From: Planctomycetota bacterium
Lineage (GTDB): Bacteria; Planctomycetota; Phycisphaerae; Phycisphaerales; UBA5793
Length of the DNA: 64,000 nt
Reading direction: 5' to 3'
Assembly: GCA_963205185.1 (NCBI GenBank)
Contig: CAUJHZ010000034.1
Span: 23,365-87,364 of the forward strand
Part shown: in pieces, positions 41,461 to 51,117 of the stretch
How the letters are laid out: every line of letters starts with the position of its first letter
Numbering within the stretch: the stretch's first letter is position 1
The notes under the pieces: generated by a model
The model's input: only the letters and a program-made list of their open reading frames with translations
Told to the model about the DNA's origin: nothing
Database searches by the model: none
Made by a program: the position numbers and the translations under genes

Positions 41461-42271
41461 GCCGCGCCGGCTTGCCCGCCCCCGCGGCTTTGCGCAGCGC
41501 GCTGACCTCTGCAGCCCGGAGCATGCGCCATTGCCCGACCGCCACGCCGCTGAGTTTGAGCGGCCCCAGGGCGATGCGACGGAGCTTGCGCACCGGGTAG
41601 CCGAGCGTCGCCAGCACCTTGCGCAGATCGCGGTTGCGCCCCTCGCGCAGTTCCATGACGAGATGCGTGCGCTCGCGGTCGCGCTTGAGCAGTTTGAGGC
41701 GAACGGCTTCGGTTCGCTCGGTCCTGTTGCGGCGGCGGTCGTGCACGACGATGCCGCGCTGCAATGCTGCGACGCCGTCGGCATCGAGACTTCCCTTGAC
41801 CACGACCTCGTACGTGTTGGGCACTTCGTAGCGAGGGTGCGTGAGACGATTGGTCAGTTCCCCGTCGTTGGTCAGCAGCAGCAGGCCGGTCGAGTCGGCG
41901 TCGAGCCGGCCGACGCAGAACAGCCGCGGATGGCCCGGCAGGGGGACGAGGTCGATCGCCCGGCGACGGCCGTATGGGTCGCTGTTGGTCGAGACCACGT
42001 TGGCCGGCTTGTTGAGCATGATGTAATACTGGTCGGCGGGCTGATCCGGCCGACGGCGCCGCACCGGATGACCATCCACTTCGATGCGATCGTTTACGGG
42101 ATCCACCCAAGCGGGCAACGACTCGATGAACGTGCCGTTGACGCTGACGCGGCGCTCTTCGATGAGCTGCTCGCAGTGGCGGCGCGAGTCGATGCCCGCC
42201 TCAGCGAGGACTTTCTGGATGCGCACGCCGCGCGACTTGTCGGCGTATGGCGATGTGTGGCGGCGTGGCAT
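41414..42271 (-). CDS. rluB: RluB/RsuA-family rRNA pseudouridine synthase
   Basis: 285 aa. The N-terminal S4 RNA-binding domain (VRIQKVLAEAGIDSRRHCEQ, RVSVNGTFIESLP) is followed by the catalytic domain with LFCVGRLDADSTGLLLLTND (catalytic Asp in GRLDAD), YEVVVKG, LREGRNRDLRKVLATLGYPV and RRIALGPLKLSG. It modifies 23S (RluB-like) or 16S (RsuA-like) rRNA; RluB is favoured by the basic C-terminal extension. TACCAT lies 7 nt before the ATG, with no ribosome site. It overlaps the DUF4286 gene tail-to-tail. Confidence 0.88.
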   Translation of the reverse strand: MPRRHTSPYADKSRGVRIQKVLAEAGIDSRRHCEQLIEERRVSVNGTFIESLPAWVDPVNDRIEVDGHPVRRRRPDQPADQYYIMLNKPANVVSTNSDPYGRRRAIDLVPLPGHPRLFCVGRLDADSTGLLLLTNDGELTNRLTHPRYEVPNTYEVVVKGSLDADGVAALQRGIVVHDRRRNRTERTEAVRLKLLKRDRERTHLVMELREGRNRDLRKVLATLGYPVRKLRRIALGPLKLSGVAVGQWRMLRAAEVSALRKAAGAGKPARPTSSRACAKRAPNRK

Positions 42272-42278
42272 GGGCCCA

Positions 42279-42284
42279 ATGGTA
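42279..42284 (-). promoter_or_regulatory. -10 hexamer of a likely leaderless promoter (rluB)
   Basis: TACCAT on the minus strand, 7 nt before ATG 42271. Confidence 0.5.
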
Positions 42285-42311
42285 GGTCGAGCCCGCCGCG
42301 CTCACGTCGCG

Positions 42312-45300
42312 TCAAGTGACCTTGCCCCATCCGCCGCCGCCGGGCGTTTCAATGATGAGCCGATCGCCGGGCTTCGCGTCGCCGCCGTCGATCGAGGCCA
42401 GTTCGACGATCGTGCCGTCGGCGCGATCGAGAGTCTGCCTGCCGCACGCGCCGCTTTCGCCCCCGGCGCAGCCGAACGGCGGGATGGTGCGATGCTGCGT
42501 GAGCACCGACAGCGCCACGGGCTCGAGGAACTCGATTTCGCGCACCACGCCGTCGCCGCCGCGACGGCGGCCGAGCCCGCCCGAGCCGCGCCGAATCGCA
42601 AATTGGCGCACGCGCACGGGGTAGCGGTGTTCGAGCACCTCCACGTCGGTGATGCGCGTGTTGGTCATGTGGGTGTGCACGGCGTCGGCGCCGTCCTGCG
42701 TCTCGCTCGCGCCGGCGCCGCCGCAGATCGTTTCGTAATAACCGAAGCGTTCGTCGCCAAAGAGCACGTTGTTCATCGTGCCCTGCGAGCACGCGGCCAG
42801 GCCCAGCGCCTTGATGAGCGTGTCCACGAGGCGCTGGCTGGTTTCGGTGTTTCCCCCAACCACCGCCGGGCAGCGCGCCGCATCGTCGCTGAAGCGCGGG
42901 TTGAGAATCGTGTTCTCGGGGAGGATCATGCTGACCGGATCGAGCAGACCCTCGTTGAGCGGCAGCGGCCGGCCCACGAGCAGGCGCAGGACGTACATGA
43001 CCGCGCTGTGCACGATGGCGGGAGTCGCGTTCAGGTTGCCGGCGTGAGTGGGGGCCGAGCCGGTGAAGTCGATGACCGCCCGGCCGCCGCGGGTGGTGAT
43101 GGTCACCTCCAGGGCCGAGCCATCGTCAAGTTGCTCGGCGGCGTGGAAGACGCGATCGCCCAGGCGCTTCAGCGCCTCGCGCGTCGTGTCGGCGGCCTGC
43201 CCTCGCAGCGCCGCCATGAACGCGAAGACGCGGTCGCATCCGTGCGTCCGGGCAAGCTGACGAAGCGCCTCGGCGCCGTGCCGGTTGGCGGCCAGGGCCG
43301 CGGCGAGGTCGGCGAGGTTCATCTCCACCTGGCGCGAAGGGTACGGCGAGCACTCGAGCAGCGAGCGGACGGCCGCCCAGTCCACCACACCGCCGCGCGC
43401 CAGCAGCATGGGCGCGATCACGACGCCTTCCTCGGCCAGCGTGCGCGCCGCTGGCGGCATGGAGCCCGGTCGCGTGCCGCCGATCTCCGCGTGATGGGCG
43501 CGATTGGCTACGTAGCCGAGCAGCGCCTGGCCGTCGAACACCGGTGTGATGAGCGTGATGTCCGGCAGATGCGAGCCGCCGAACGCGGGGTGATTGGTGA
43601 TGGCCACGTCGCCGGGGTTGAGCGCGATCGCCTCGCGCACGGCGCGGACGCAGCAGCCCATCGCGCCCAGGTGCACGGGGATGTGCGGGGCGTTCGCGAC
43701 CAGCCGCGCATCGGCATCGAGCAGGGCGCACGAGAAGTCGAGCCGTTCTTTGACATTGGTGGATTGAGCCGTGCGGCGGAGCAGTTCGCCCATGTCCTGC
43801 ACGATCGCGCGGAACCGATTCGTGAACAGTTCGAGGCGGATCGGATCCGCGGCGTCGGCGCCATCTGAAGTCGGCGCGTGATCGCCCGGTGAACATCCCT
43901 TTGCGCCGGCCGATCGCTCGATGAGGATGTGACCGGCGGGGCCCAGGCGATAAGTCCAGCCCGGCTCCACCAGCGCCGTGCTGTGATCATCCACAAGAAG
44001 GGCCGGCCCGGGCGCGGGAGAAGTCGCGTCGATGGCGTTTCGATCGATGATGGGCAAGGTGGTGTTGGCCGCGCCGAACCGGACCTCTATCGTGCGTGCA
44101 GCGGAAGGCGGACGATGCTGGTGCGAGTCCCGATGCGCCGGCTGCAGCGGCGCGGGAGTCGAAGCGATGACGCGCAGCGATTCGAGTTCAATACCCCCGG
44201 TGGGTTCATAACCAAAAATGCGCTCGTGCTCGCGCGCGAAACCGCAGCGGAGCGCCGCGAGGTCGGCGATCTCAACCGTCAGCGTCGAATCCTGGCCAAG
44301 CACGCGCATCTCAGCGAGGCGGCGGCGGATTTCGACCGGCGCGTCATCGCGGCGATCGCGCCGCACGAGTTCGATCGCCTCGCGGTCGAGTTCAACGAGC
44401 ATCGCGGCCAGATCGCCGCCGGGAATGTCATCGAGCAGGCGCAGCACCTGCCGCTGGACGAAGCGCTCCACGCGCGCATCGAAGAGGCCGACGGCGCTGA
44501 GCAGGCCGGCGTCCGCGGGGACGATGATGCGATTCATGCCGAGCCGATCGGCGATGGCGCAGGCGTGCTGGCCGCCGGCGCCGCCGAAGGCGACGAGCGT
44601 GTGTTCGGCAGGGTCGAGGCCGCGCCGCAGGCTGATGCGCGCGATGGCGTCGGCCATGTGCGCGTTGGCGATGGCGAGCAGGCCCGGGAGCAACTGGGTC
44701 TCGTCGAGCCGCTCGCCGGCGGCGTGCTGCACTTCCTGGAGCAATTGCTGGCAGCGCAGAGCGGCCGCGCCGCGATCGAGCGGTGTTTGAAACCGGGACT
44801 CATCCACGCGGCCCAGCAGCAGGTTGACGTCGGTGATCGTCAGCGGGCCGCCGCAGCCGTAGCACGCCGGTCCGGGCGCGGCGCCGGCGCTCTGCGGTCC
44901 CACGCGCAGGCGGTGGCCGTCGAACCAGCACACGCTTCCCCCGCCGGCTGCAACGCTTTCGATGGAAAGGGCCGGGGCGAGCAGCCGCGCATCGCCCACG
45001 TGGTGCTCGAAGTCATACTCGAACTCGCCCGCCCAGCGCGCCACGTCCGTGCTCGTGCCGCCCATGTCGAATGAGATGATGCGCTCTTCGCCGGTCTCGC
45101 GCGCTACGGCCGCGGCGCCGGCGATGCCGCCGGCCGGTCCGCTGAGCAAGCTGTCGCAGGGGCGGTAGTGGTTCGCCGCCGCCAGCCCGCCGGCGCTGGT
45201 CATGACCATGATCGACTCGGGCGCGATGCGCTCGCCGATGCGCCCGATGTAGCCTCGGATGATTGGCGCAAGATAGGCGTCCACCAGCGCCGTCTCAGCG

Positions 45301-46118
45301 CGAGGCAGCAGGCGGATCAGCGGAGCCACCGCGGAAGATCGCGTGATGCATTCGAACCCCGCCTGCCGCAGCACCTCTTCAACGGCCCGCTCGTGCTCGT
45401 CGTTGAGCCAGGCGTTTTTGAGGGCGACCGCCGCGGCGCGAACGCCCCGTTTAATGAGTCCGCGAACCTCGCGGCGCAGGTGATCGAGATCGACGTGGGC
45501 GAGCACGCGCCCGCGCGCGTCGATCTGCTCGCGCACCTCGACGACGGCTTCGTGCAGTGGCAGGGGCTTGCTGATGTTGATCGCGAAGAGGTCGGGCCGC
45601 TGCTGCGTGCCGATGCGAAGCAGATCGGCAAAGCCGGCGGTGATCAGCAGCGCCGTCGGTCCGCCGCGGCGCTCGAGCAGCGCGTTGGTGCCGCGCGTCG
45701 TCGCCAGGCGCAGCTGCATTGGCGGCAGCGATTGGTTCAGCGGCGTGTGCGTGACAAGATGTGCCGCCAGCACCGGCGCTTCGAGGCCGGTCTCGATCTC
45801 GCACAGGCCCTCCCGCACCGGAACGATGGAGTCAGTCGTGACGATGCCGCGCCGGGCGTCATACGAGCGAATCCGGGCCGCCTCGGCCGAGTCGCCAGCG
45901 CGGCGAAGCGTCGCACCGACGAAAAAGTCACCAGGCGCCGCAGACGGCAGATTGAGCCGGACCTGATCGGCGCCGATTGCTTCGACGATGCTCGCGCGGA
46001 TGGCGCCGGTGCTGAGAACCTTGGCGCGATGCGGCCGGTTCTGCGGATCGAGAGCGAGGCAGTCGGTAAAGGTGCCGCCGGTATCAATGCACAGGCGCCA
46101 GACGCTCGAGTCGTGCAT
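42312..46118 (-). CDS. Fused hydantoinase/oxoprolinase (HyuA-HyuB, 5-oxoprolinase-like)
   Basis: 1268 aa. The N-terminal ~700 residues are HyuA-like: LCIDTGGTFTDCLALDPQNR (ATP-type phosphate loop), ATTRGTNALLERRG, ISFDMGGTSTDVARW and AFGGAGGQHACAIAD. The C-terminal ~530 residues are HyuB-like: LELFTNRFRAIVQDMGELLR, TAQSTNVKERLDFSCALLDA and GDVAITNHPAFGGSHLPDIT. Such fusions are 5-oxoprolinases (5-oxoproline + ATP to glutamate) or hydantoinases; the substrate cannot be fixed from sequence. It starts 40 bp after the stop of the glutamate dehydrogenase gene, probably one operon, which favours 5-oxoproline as substrate (inference). Confidence 0.9.
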   Translation of the reverse strand: MHDSSVWRLCIDTGGTFTDCLALDPQNRPHRAKVLSTGAIRASIVEAIGADQVRLNLPSAAPGDFFVGATLRRAGDSAEAARIRSYDARRGIVTTDSIVPVREGLCEIETGLEAPVLAAHLVTHTPLNQSLPPMQLRLATTRGTNALLERRGGPTALLITAGFADLLRIGTQQRPDLFAINISKPLPLHEAVVEVREQIDARGRVLAHVDLDHLRREVRGLIKRGVRAAAVALKNAWLNDEHERAVEEVLRQAGFECITRSSAVAPLIRLLPRAETALVDAYLAPIIRGYIGRIGERIAPESIMVMTSAGGLAAANHYRPCDSLLSGPAGGIAGAAAVARETGEERIISFDMGGTSTDVARWAGEFEYDFEHHVGDARLLAPALSIESVAAGGGSVCWFDGHRLRVGPQSAGAAPGPACYGCGGPLTITDVNLLLGRVDESRFQTPLDRGAAALRCQQLLQEVQHAAGERLDETQLLPGLLAIANAHMADAIARISLRRGLDPAEHTLVAFGGAGGQHACAIADRLGMNRIIVPADAGLLSAVGLFDARVERFVQRQVLRLLDDIPGGDLAAMLVELDREAIELVRRDRRDDAPVEIRRRLAEMRVLGQDSTLTVEIADLAALRCGFAREHERIFGYEPTGGIELESLRVIASTPAPLQPAHRDSHQHRPPSAARTIEVRFGAANTTLPIIDRNAIDATSPAPGPALLVDDHSTALVEPGWTYRLGPAGHILIERSAGAKGCSPGDHAPTSDGADAADPIRLELFTNRFRAIVQDMGELLRRTAQSTNVKERLDFSCALLDADARLVANAPHIPVHLGAMGCCVRAVREAIALNPGDVAITNHPAFGGSHLPDITLITPVFDGQALLGYVANRAHHAEIGGTRPGSMPPAARTLAEEGVVIAPMLLARGGVVDWAAVRSLLECSPYPSRQVEMNLADLAAALAANRHGAEALRQLARTHGCDRVFAFMAALRGQAADTTREALKRLGDRVFHAAEQLDDGSALEVTITTRGGRAVIDFTGSAPTHAGNLNATPAIVHSAVMYVLRLLVGRPLPLNEGLLDPVSMILPENTILNPRFSDDAARCPAVVGGNTETSQRLVDTLIKALGLAACSQGTMNNVLFGDERFGYYETICGGAGASETQDGADAVHTHMTNTRITDVEVLEHRYPVRVRQFAIRRGSGGLGRRRGGDGVVREIEFLEPVALSVLTQHRTIPPFGCAGGESGACGRQTLDRADGTIVELASIDGGDAKPGDRLIIETPGGGGWGKVT

Positions 46119-46158
46119 GGCAGCATCCGCCCGCGGCTCGCGTCAGCCGCACAGGGAG

Positions 46159-49095
46159 TCAGATCTTGGGCGCGACGTGCAGACCCGCCCGCGTGCCGCC
46201 GATGCGCAGCAGTTCCGCGATCTCCGCCGCGTGCCTGAGGCCCGACGCCTTGATCTCTTCGACGAGTTCGCGGTTGTGCCGGTCGCGGAGGAAGTACGCG
46301 AGAGTGAGATCCACGAGGTGGCTGTCGGGCGTATCGCGGAAGTAGTCGAAACCCTCGCGGTAGATGATGCGCGAGGCGAGCGTGGCGCAGACGATCTCCT
46401 GCCGGTAGGACTTGGGCAGGACGGTCCACACGCGCTCGCCCGCTTTGGCCAGCAGCGACGGCGGGATGTGTTCGGAGATGCACTGCTCGATGAGGTCGCG
46501 GTGGTTTTCGGAGACGCGCTCGTAGTCGGCCGTGAGGGCGTCGTTGACGCGCCGGATCTCGCGGCTGAGCAGGATGCTCAGATCGACCAGCGGCGTCGTC
46601 GGCCGGCGCTTGCGCTCTTCGAAAAGCAGCCGCGCCTCCAGCCCCGCCACTTCGCGCAGGCGCTGGAGCACTTCCTGAACGTACTGCGGCTTGATCTCGA
46701 GGAACTCCTCCTGGCTGATCATGAGACTGGCCATGATCTCATAACTCGAGCAGATCACGCCGCACTTGTTGGCCGAAGAGTCCTTCACGATGATCACGCC
46801 GGTATCGAACAGCAGCCGCCTCGCCTCGCCGGTGATGAACAGATTGGCGCCTTCGACGATGATGGGGCTGCTGGGCTTGCCATCGGCGGTGAGGAACTTC
46901 TTCCAGTTCGTGACGTTGATCGTTTCGGGCCGTCCGCCCGCGGGCACGAAGGCGTCGGCGAGCACGCGGTTGTGCATCTCGTTGCGGATGCGCGAGCCGT
47001 CCGGATCCGAAACGAGCGTGAGCGCGCCCTGCGGCGAGAGCCGGCCGCGATCGAATTCGGCGATCGACTTGCTCGCGTTCACGAGGCGGAGCAGTTCCTG
47101 GTGGTTGAGTCCCTGCGGATCTTCGGCGCAGCCGAAGCCGTCGGCGATGCCGACGATCCTGACGTTGCTGCCGTAGTCGCGAACGACGATCTTGATGAGA
47201 TTGCCGGCGACGTCGCCATCGGGCCCGCCGGTGATCTTGAGCGTGAACGGCTGCTTGCGCGGGTCGATGCCGTTGGACTTGAGGGCGACTTCGAGAAAGA
47301 CGTTGACGCCCTCGCTCGTGACGCCGTATTCCTTGTGGTTGATTCCCGCGCCGGGCTTGGAACTCATGAGCGCGTTGGGGAAGCGGTAGCCGCGCGCCGC
47401 GGCGCGCTCGACGATCCAGTTGATGTGGCCGGGCGTGATGTTTTCGTCGGGCCCGAGGTAGATCCACTCCTTGACGCCGAGGTGATCGACGATGCGCGAC
47501 TGCGTTTTCTCGTCGTCGGTGATGAGATCAAGCAGGCCGTCGGCAAAGGCGCGCACGCAGCGGTTGATCGTCTGGCCCGGCCGCACGAGGATGACGGCCT
47601 TGGCGCCGCCTTCGGGGATGTCCTTGTTTTTGAGCTGCTGCGCATAGCCGAGTTCGAACACTTCATCGAAGTGGCGCTCGGTCTCGCGGATGAACTGCTC
47701 GTCGCTGCCGGGGCGGACGACGCGCACGCCGCCGCGGGCCGTCTGCCGGAAGCGGACGTGGAACGCGTTGAAGTCGCGACCGTGGACGAAGAAGATGCCA
47801 AAGGGCTTTTCGTTGCGCGGGGCGACGCGCATCATGAGTTCCGGCGACAGCCGCAGCGCCAGGCCGTAGCGGCCGACGACGTAGTAGTTGGTCTTGAGCG
47901 TGGCGGTGATGGCGTCGAGGATGGTCGTGAAGATCTCGCGCGTCACTTCGTCTTCGATCGCCGCGCCGATGTGCTCGCGCACCTTGTGCTCGCGCAGTTC
48001 GTAGTCGGCGTCGTCGAGTTCCTCGTCGGGATCGAATCGCTCGCGGAACAGGTTGACGAGCATCAGGCTCAGTTCGATGTTCTTTTCGGTGATCTCGCGG
48101 ATCCGGGCCCGGCTGTAGTAGTAGCGGTTGGTCTTGACGAGCAACTGGTGGGCCAGATCGCAATACGTGTGCAGGATGTCGGCCCCGCCCAGACCCAGTT
48201 CGGCGTGTTCGTAGCCCAGCGCGAGCGTCTCGCGATCGAGCCATTTGAGGCGGAGCAGGTCGCGGTGCAGGCGCTGCCAGAGCAGGGAATCGGGATCGAT
48301 CTGGCCGCCGTCGGGTCCCTGCACCACGGCGGAGATGATCACAACGGACTCTTCCTCGCCGGCCTGGATGGCGTCCACGTAGGCCCGATCCACGTTGATG
48401 CTCAGCGTCTTGAACCGGTTGGCCACGCGGATGAGCATGCGCTTGGCGGGCACGTTGGCGACGGCGAGGATGATGCGCGAGTGGGCGGGGTAGAGGCTGT
48501 TGTCGATGACGACGGCGCTGCCCTTTGAGTGGCTGACTTCCTGGTAGAGTCGCGCGTGGCCGAGAATGCGCGCCGGCGGGCAATTGAGCACGCTGTCTTC
48601 AGAGAGCAGTTTGAAATGCTCGCGGAGCGACTGCTCGGTCCAGGGTTCGCCGCGCTGCTTGGCCAGCGCGAGGGTTTTTTCAAAAGTCTTGCGCACGGCC
48701 TCCTGGTTCAGGTCACAGGGTTGGCTCTGGCCGATTTCAAAGATATCGATGACCAGTTCGGCGTCATGCGAGCAGTAGAGTTTGGCGGAGCGAATGAGAT
48801 CATCGCCAAAGTCGTACATCAGCAGATCGACGAGCAGCCCCGGATAGTCGCGCGGCAGGACGTAGGTGACGCGCCGGCCGTCGTTGCTGCGAATCCGGAC
48901 GCGCGGCTCCTGTCCCGAGGCCCTCAGCGCGAGTACGGCTCGCATGTGCTCCATGCGCGTCGCCTCATCCACGTTGCGGAAATAGGTTTCGGGCATCTGC
49001 TGGAAAAACCAGGGGACGAATTCTTCCGCCGCCTGGCTCAAGCCGTCGCCCAGTTGCCGGATGACCTCTTCACGATCGATCTGAACGTCTGCCAT
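46159..49095 (-). CDS. Large NAD-dependent glutamate dehydrogenase
   Basis: 978 aa, the size of the large (about 110-115 kDa) NAD-GDH class. It deaminates glutamate to 2-oxoglutarate. The N-terminal regulatory region is followed by the catalytic core with RFRQTARGGVRVVRPG, KNKDIPEGGAKAVILVRPGQ, MSSKPGAGINHKEYGVTSEG and the NAD domain segment NVRIVGIADGFGCAEDPQG, then IIVEGANLFITGEARRLLFD and SSANKCGVICSSYEI. MADVQIDREEVIRQLG is chosen as the start, with AAGGA 8 nt upstream. It is divergent from ribF and upstream of the hydantoinase gene. Confidence 0.9.
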   Translation of the reverse strand: MADVQIDREEVIRQLGDGLSQAAEEFVPWFFQQMPETYFRNVDEATRMEHMRAVLALRASGQEPRVRIRSNDGRRVTYVLPRDYPGLLVDLLMYDFGDDLIRSAKLYCSHDAELVIDIFEIGQSQPCDLNQEAVRKTFEKTLALAKQRGEPWTEQSLREHFKLLSEDSVLNCPPARILGHARLYQEVSHSKGSAVVIDNSLYPAHSRIILAVANVPAKRMLIRVANRFKTLSINVDRAYVDAIQAGEEESVVIISAVVQGPDGGQIDPDSLLWQRLHRDLLRLKWLDRETLALGYEHAELGLGGADILHTYCDLAHQLLVKTNRYYYSRARIREITEKNIELSLMLVNLFRERFDPDEELDDADYELREHKVREHIGAAIEDEVTREIFTTILDAITATLKTNYYVVGRYGLALRLSPELMMRVAPRNEKPFGIFFVHGRDFNAFHVRFRQTARGGVRVVRPGSDEQFIRETERHFDEVFELGYAQQLKNKDIPEGGAKAVILVRPGQTINRCVRAFADGLLDLITDDEKTQSRIVDHLGVKEWIYLGPDENITPGHINWIVERAAARGYRFPNALMSSKPGAGINHKEYGVTSEGVNVFLEVALKSNGIDPRKQPFTLKITGGPDGDVAGNLIKIVVRDYGSNVRIVGIADGFGCAEDPQGLNHQELLRLVNASKSIAEFDRGRLSPQGALTLVSDPDGSRIRNEMHNRVLADAFVPAGGRPETINVTNWKKFLTADGKPSSPIIVEGANLFITGEARRLLFDTGVIIVKDSSANKCGVICSSYEIMASLMISQEEFLEIKPQYVQEVLQRLREVAGLEARLLFEERKRRPTTPLVDLSILLSREIRRVNDALTADYERVSENHRDLIEQCISEHIPPSLLAKAGERVWTVLPKSYRQEIVCATLASRIIYREGFDYFRDTPDSHLVDLTLAYFLRDRHNRELVEEIKASGLRHAAEIAELLRIGGTRAGLHVAPKI

Positions 49096-49161
49096 GCGAC
49101 AATCCTTGGCGGGCGTGGCATGGAACGCCACATTGCAATGGCAGATTTGCCGGGGCGGGCC

Positions 49162-49167
49162 TAGTGT
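49162..49167 (+). promoter_or_regulatory. -10 hexamer of a likely leaderless promoter (ribF operon)
   Basis: TAGTGT, 7 nt before ATG 49175. Confidence 0.4.
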
Positions 49168-49174
49168 TGCCGCT

Positions 49175-50092
49175 ATGCCCGGTCGGACCGTGGTCACAAT
49201 CGGTAATTTCGACGGCGCCCATCTCGGGCATCAGGCGCTCATTCGCGCCGCCCGCCAGGCTGCCGGCGACGCCGGGCGAGTCGTCGCGATGGTCTTCGAC
49301 CCGCATCCGGCGACGGTGCTGCGGCCAGACGCCGTGCCGGCTCGATTGACGAGCCTTTCGCAGCGGACGCGGCTGCTGACCGACCTCGGCGTCGATGAAG
49401 TCGTCCCGCTGGCGCCCACGCCCGAACTGCTCGGGACTTGCCCTGAATCGTTCATCACGCGCGTCAGCGAGCGTCTGCGGCCGGCCGCGATAGTCGAGGG
49501 GCCGGACTTTCGCTTCGGCAGAGACCGGGCCGGAGATGTGCGCCTTTTGGAGGAACTCGGGCGGCGGCTGGGCTTCGAGGCGACCATCGTGCCGCCTGCA
49601 CAAGCCGTGCTGAGCGATCACTCCATCGTGACGGTGTCCAGTTCGCTCGTGCGGTGGATGCTTGAGCACGGCCGCGTGGCCGATGCGCTGCGGCTGCTGG
49701 GCCGGCCGTATGAAGTGCAGGGCGAAGTGCGGCGCGGCGATCAGCGCGGCCGGCTGCTGGGAGTGCCGACGGTGAACCTCTTCCCGGAGACGATCCTTCC
49801 CGCCGACGGTGTGTATTTCGGCCATGCGAGCGACCCGCAGGGACAGTGGCTGCCTGCGGCGATCAATGTCGGCGCTGCGCCGACGTTTGCCGGCGGCAAG
49901 CGCCGCTGCGAGGCTCACCTGATCGACGGCCACTGGCCGCTGGACACCTACGGCTGGATGTGTGCGGTCCGGTTTGAAGGGTTCTTGCGCAACGAGATGC
50001 GATTCGACGGCGTCGAGGCGGTGCGCCGCCAGATCGGCCGCGACATCGACCGCAGCCGGGACCTCCTGGCGAGGCACGCGCTGGCGTCATGA
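49175..50092 (+). CDS. ribF: Bifunctional riboflavin kinase/FAD synthetase
   Basis: 305 aa. The N-terminal FAD synthetase domain begins VVTIGNFDGAHLGHQALIRA (HxGH motif) and includes VVAMVFDPHPATVLRP and VEGPDFRFGRDRAGDVRLLE. The C-terminal kinase domain has RGRLLGVPTVNLFPE, PADGVYFG and RFEGFLRNEMRFDGVEAVRR. It makes FMN and FAD from riboflavin. Its stop overlaps the nrnA start (ATGA), and ribF-nrnA pairing is common near rbfA/truB in other bacteria. ATG 49175 is preferred over the longer frame for the -10 hexamer 7 nt upstream. Confidence 0.93.
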   Translation: MPGRTVVTIGNFDGAHLGHQALIRAARQAAGDAGRVVAMVFDPHPATVLRPDAVPARLTSLSQRTRLLTDLGVDEVVPLAPTPELLGTCPESFITRVSERLRPAAIVEGPDFRFGRDRAGDVRLLEELGRRLGFEATIVPPAQAVLSDHSIVTVSSSLVRWMLEHGRVADALRLLGRPYEVQGEVRRGDQRGRLLGVPTVNLFPETILPADGVYFGHASDPQGQWLPAAINVGAAPTFAGGKRRCEAHLIDGHWPLDTYGWMCAVRFEGFLRNEMRFDGVEAVRRQIGRDIDRSRDLLARHALAS

Positions 50093-51090
50093 CCTCGAAG
50101 TACGATTCCAACGTCGATCTCAGCACCATCGCCGACCGCATCCGCGGGGCGGGACGCATCGTCATCACGACGCACGTCAAGCCGGATGGCGACGCGATCG
50201 GTTCGACGATTGCCCTGGCGCGGGCGGTGGAGCGACTGGGCAAGGAAGCCCACGTGTGGTACAGCGGCCCCGTGATGGACGTGTTCAAGCCACTCATCGC
50301 GCCTACGAAGGCCAGCGTCGTGGCCGAGTCGGTCCAACCGGGCGACAAGATTGATCTCATCCTCGTGACCGACACCGGCGCTCGCTCGCAACTGAGAGAT
50401 CTCGGCGGCTGGCTTGAGCGCCATCGCGAGAAGATCTGCATCATCGATCATCACATCCAGGGCGACGCCGATCTTTCGGACTGCCGGCTCGTCCGCACCG
50501 ACGCATGCGCCGCCAGCGAGATTGTGATCGATCTCGTGGACGAACTGGGCGTGGCGATGGACCGCTCGATTGCCGAGCCACTTTATCTCGGCATCGCAAC
50601 AGATACGGGGTGGTTCAGGTTTTCCAACACCACGGCGGCGACCTTTCGCCACGCCGCGCGCCTCGTGCAGGCGGGCGTTGATCACGCGGCCCTGTTCCGC
50701 GCCATCGAGCAGACCGACCCGCCGAGCCGGCTGCGCTTGTTGGCGCGAGCGCTGACGTCGCTGGAGATCCTGGCGGGCGGGCGCGTGGCATTGCTGACGT
50801 TGCGCAAGGCAGACTACGAGGCCGCCGGGGCCACTCCCGACGACAGCCACGGCTTTTCAGATCTGCCGCTGAGCGTGGAGTCAATCGAAGTCGCCTGTGT
50901 GATCGCCGAGACCAACGGCGGGAGCGTCAAACTGAGCCTGCGCTCCAAGCCCGGTCCCCGCGCTGTTGACGTGAATCAGGTGGCGCGGCAGTTCGGCGGC
51001 GGGGGACATGCCCGGGCCTCGGGCGCAAAGATTGAAGACACGATGGACCGCGCCCGGCCAAAGATCCTAGCGGCGCTCGACCGCCTGTGA
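50089..51090 (+). CDS. nrnA: NrnA-like oligoribonuclease/pAp phosphatase (DHH-DHHA1)
   Basis: 333 aa. DHH domain motifs are ITTHVKPDGDAIGSTIALAR, LILVTDTGARSQL, ICIIDHHIQGDADL and LGIATDTGWFRFSNT. The C-terminal DHHA1 motif is RQFGGGGHARASGAKI. Such proteins degrade nanoRNA and dephosphorylate 3'-phosphoadenosine-5'-phosphate. The translation start is the ATGA overlap with ribF. Family assignment is firm; the exact in vivo substrate is inferred. Confidence 0.92.
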   Translation: MTSKYDSNVDLSTIADRIRGAGRIVITTHVKPDGDAIGSTIALARAVERLGKEAHVWYSGPVMDVFKPLIAPTKASVVAESVQPGDKIDLILVTDTGARSQLRDLGGWLERHREKICIIDHHIQGDADLSDCRLVRTDACAASEIVIDLVDELGVAMDRSIAEPLYLGIATDTGWFRFSNTTAATFRHAARLVQAGVDHAALFRAIEQTDPPSRLRLLARALTSLEILAGGRVALLTLRKADYEAAGATPDDSHGFSDLPLSVESIEVACVIAETNGGSVKLSLRSKPGPRAVDVNQVARQFGGGGHARASGAKIEDTMDRARPKILAALDRL

Positions 51091-51117
51091 AGCGCTTCTC
51101 CGGCCGCCGCCATACGG

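Noticed and set aside
45988..48528. Plus-strand ORF of 846 aa antisense to glutamate dehydrogenase
   Set aside because: Repetitive acidic/basic translation without motifs, opposite to a strong gene.
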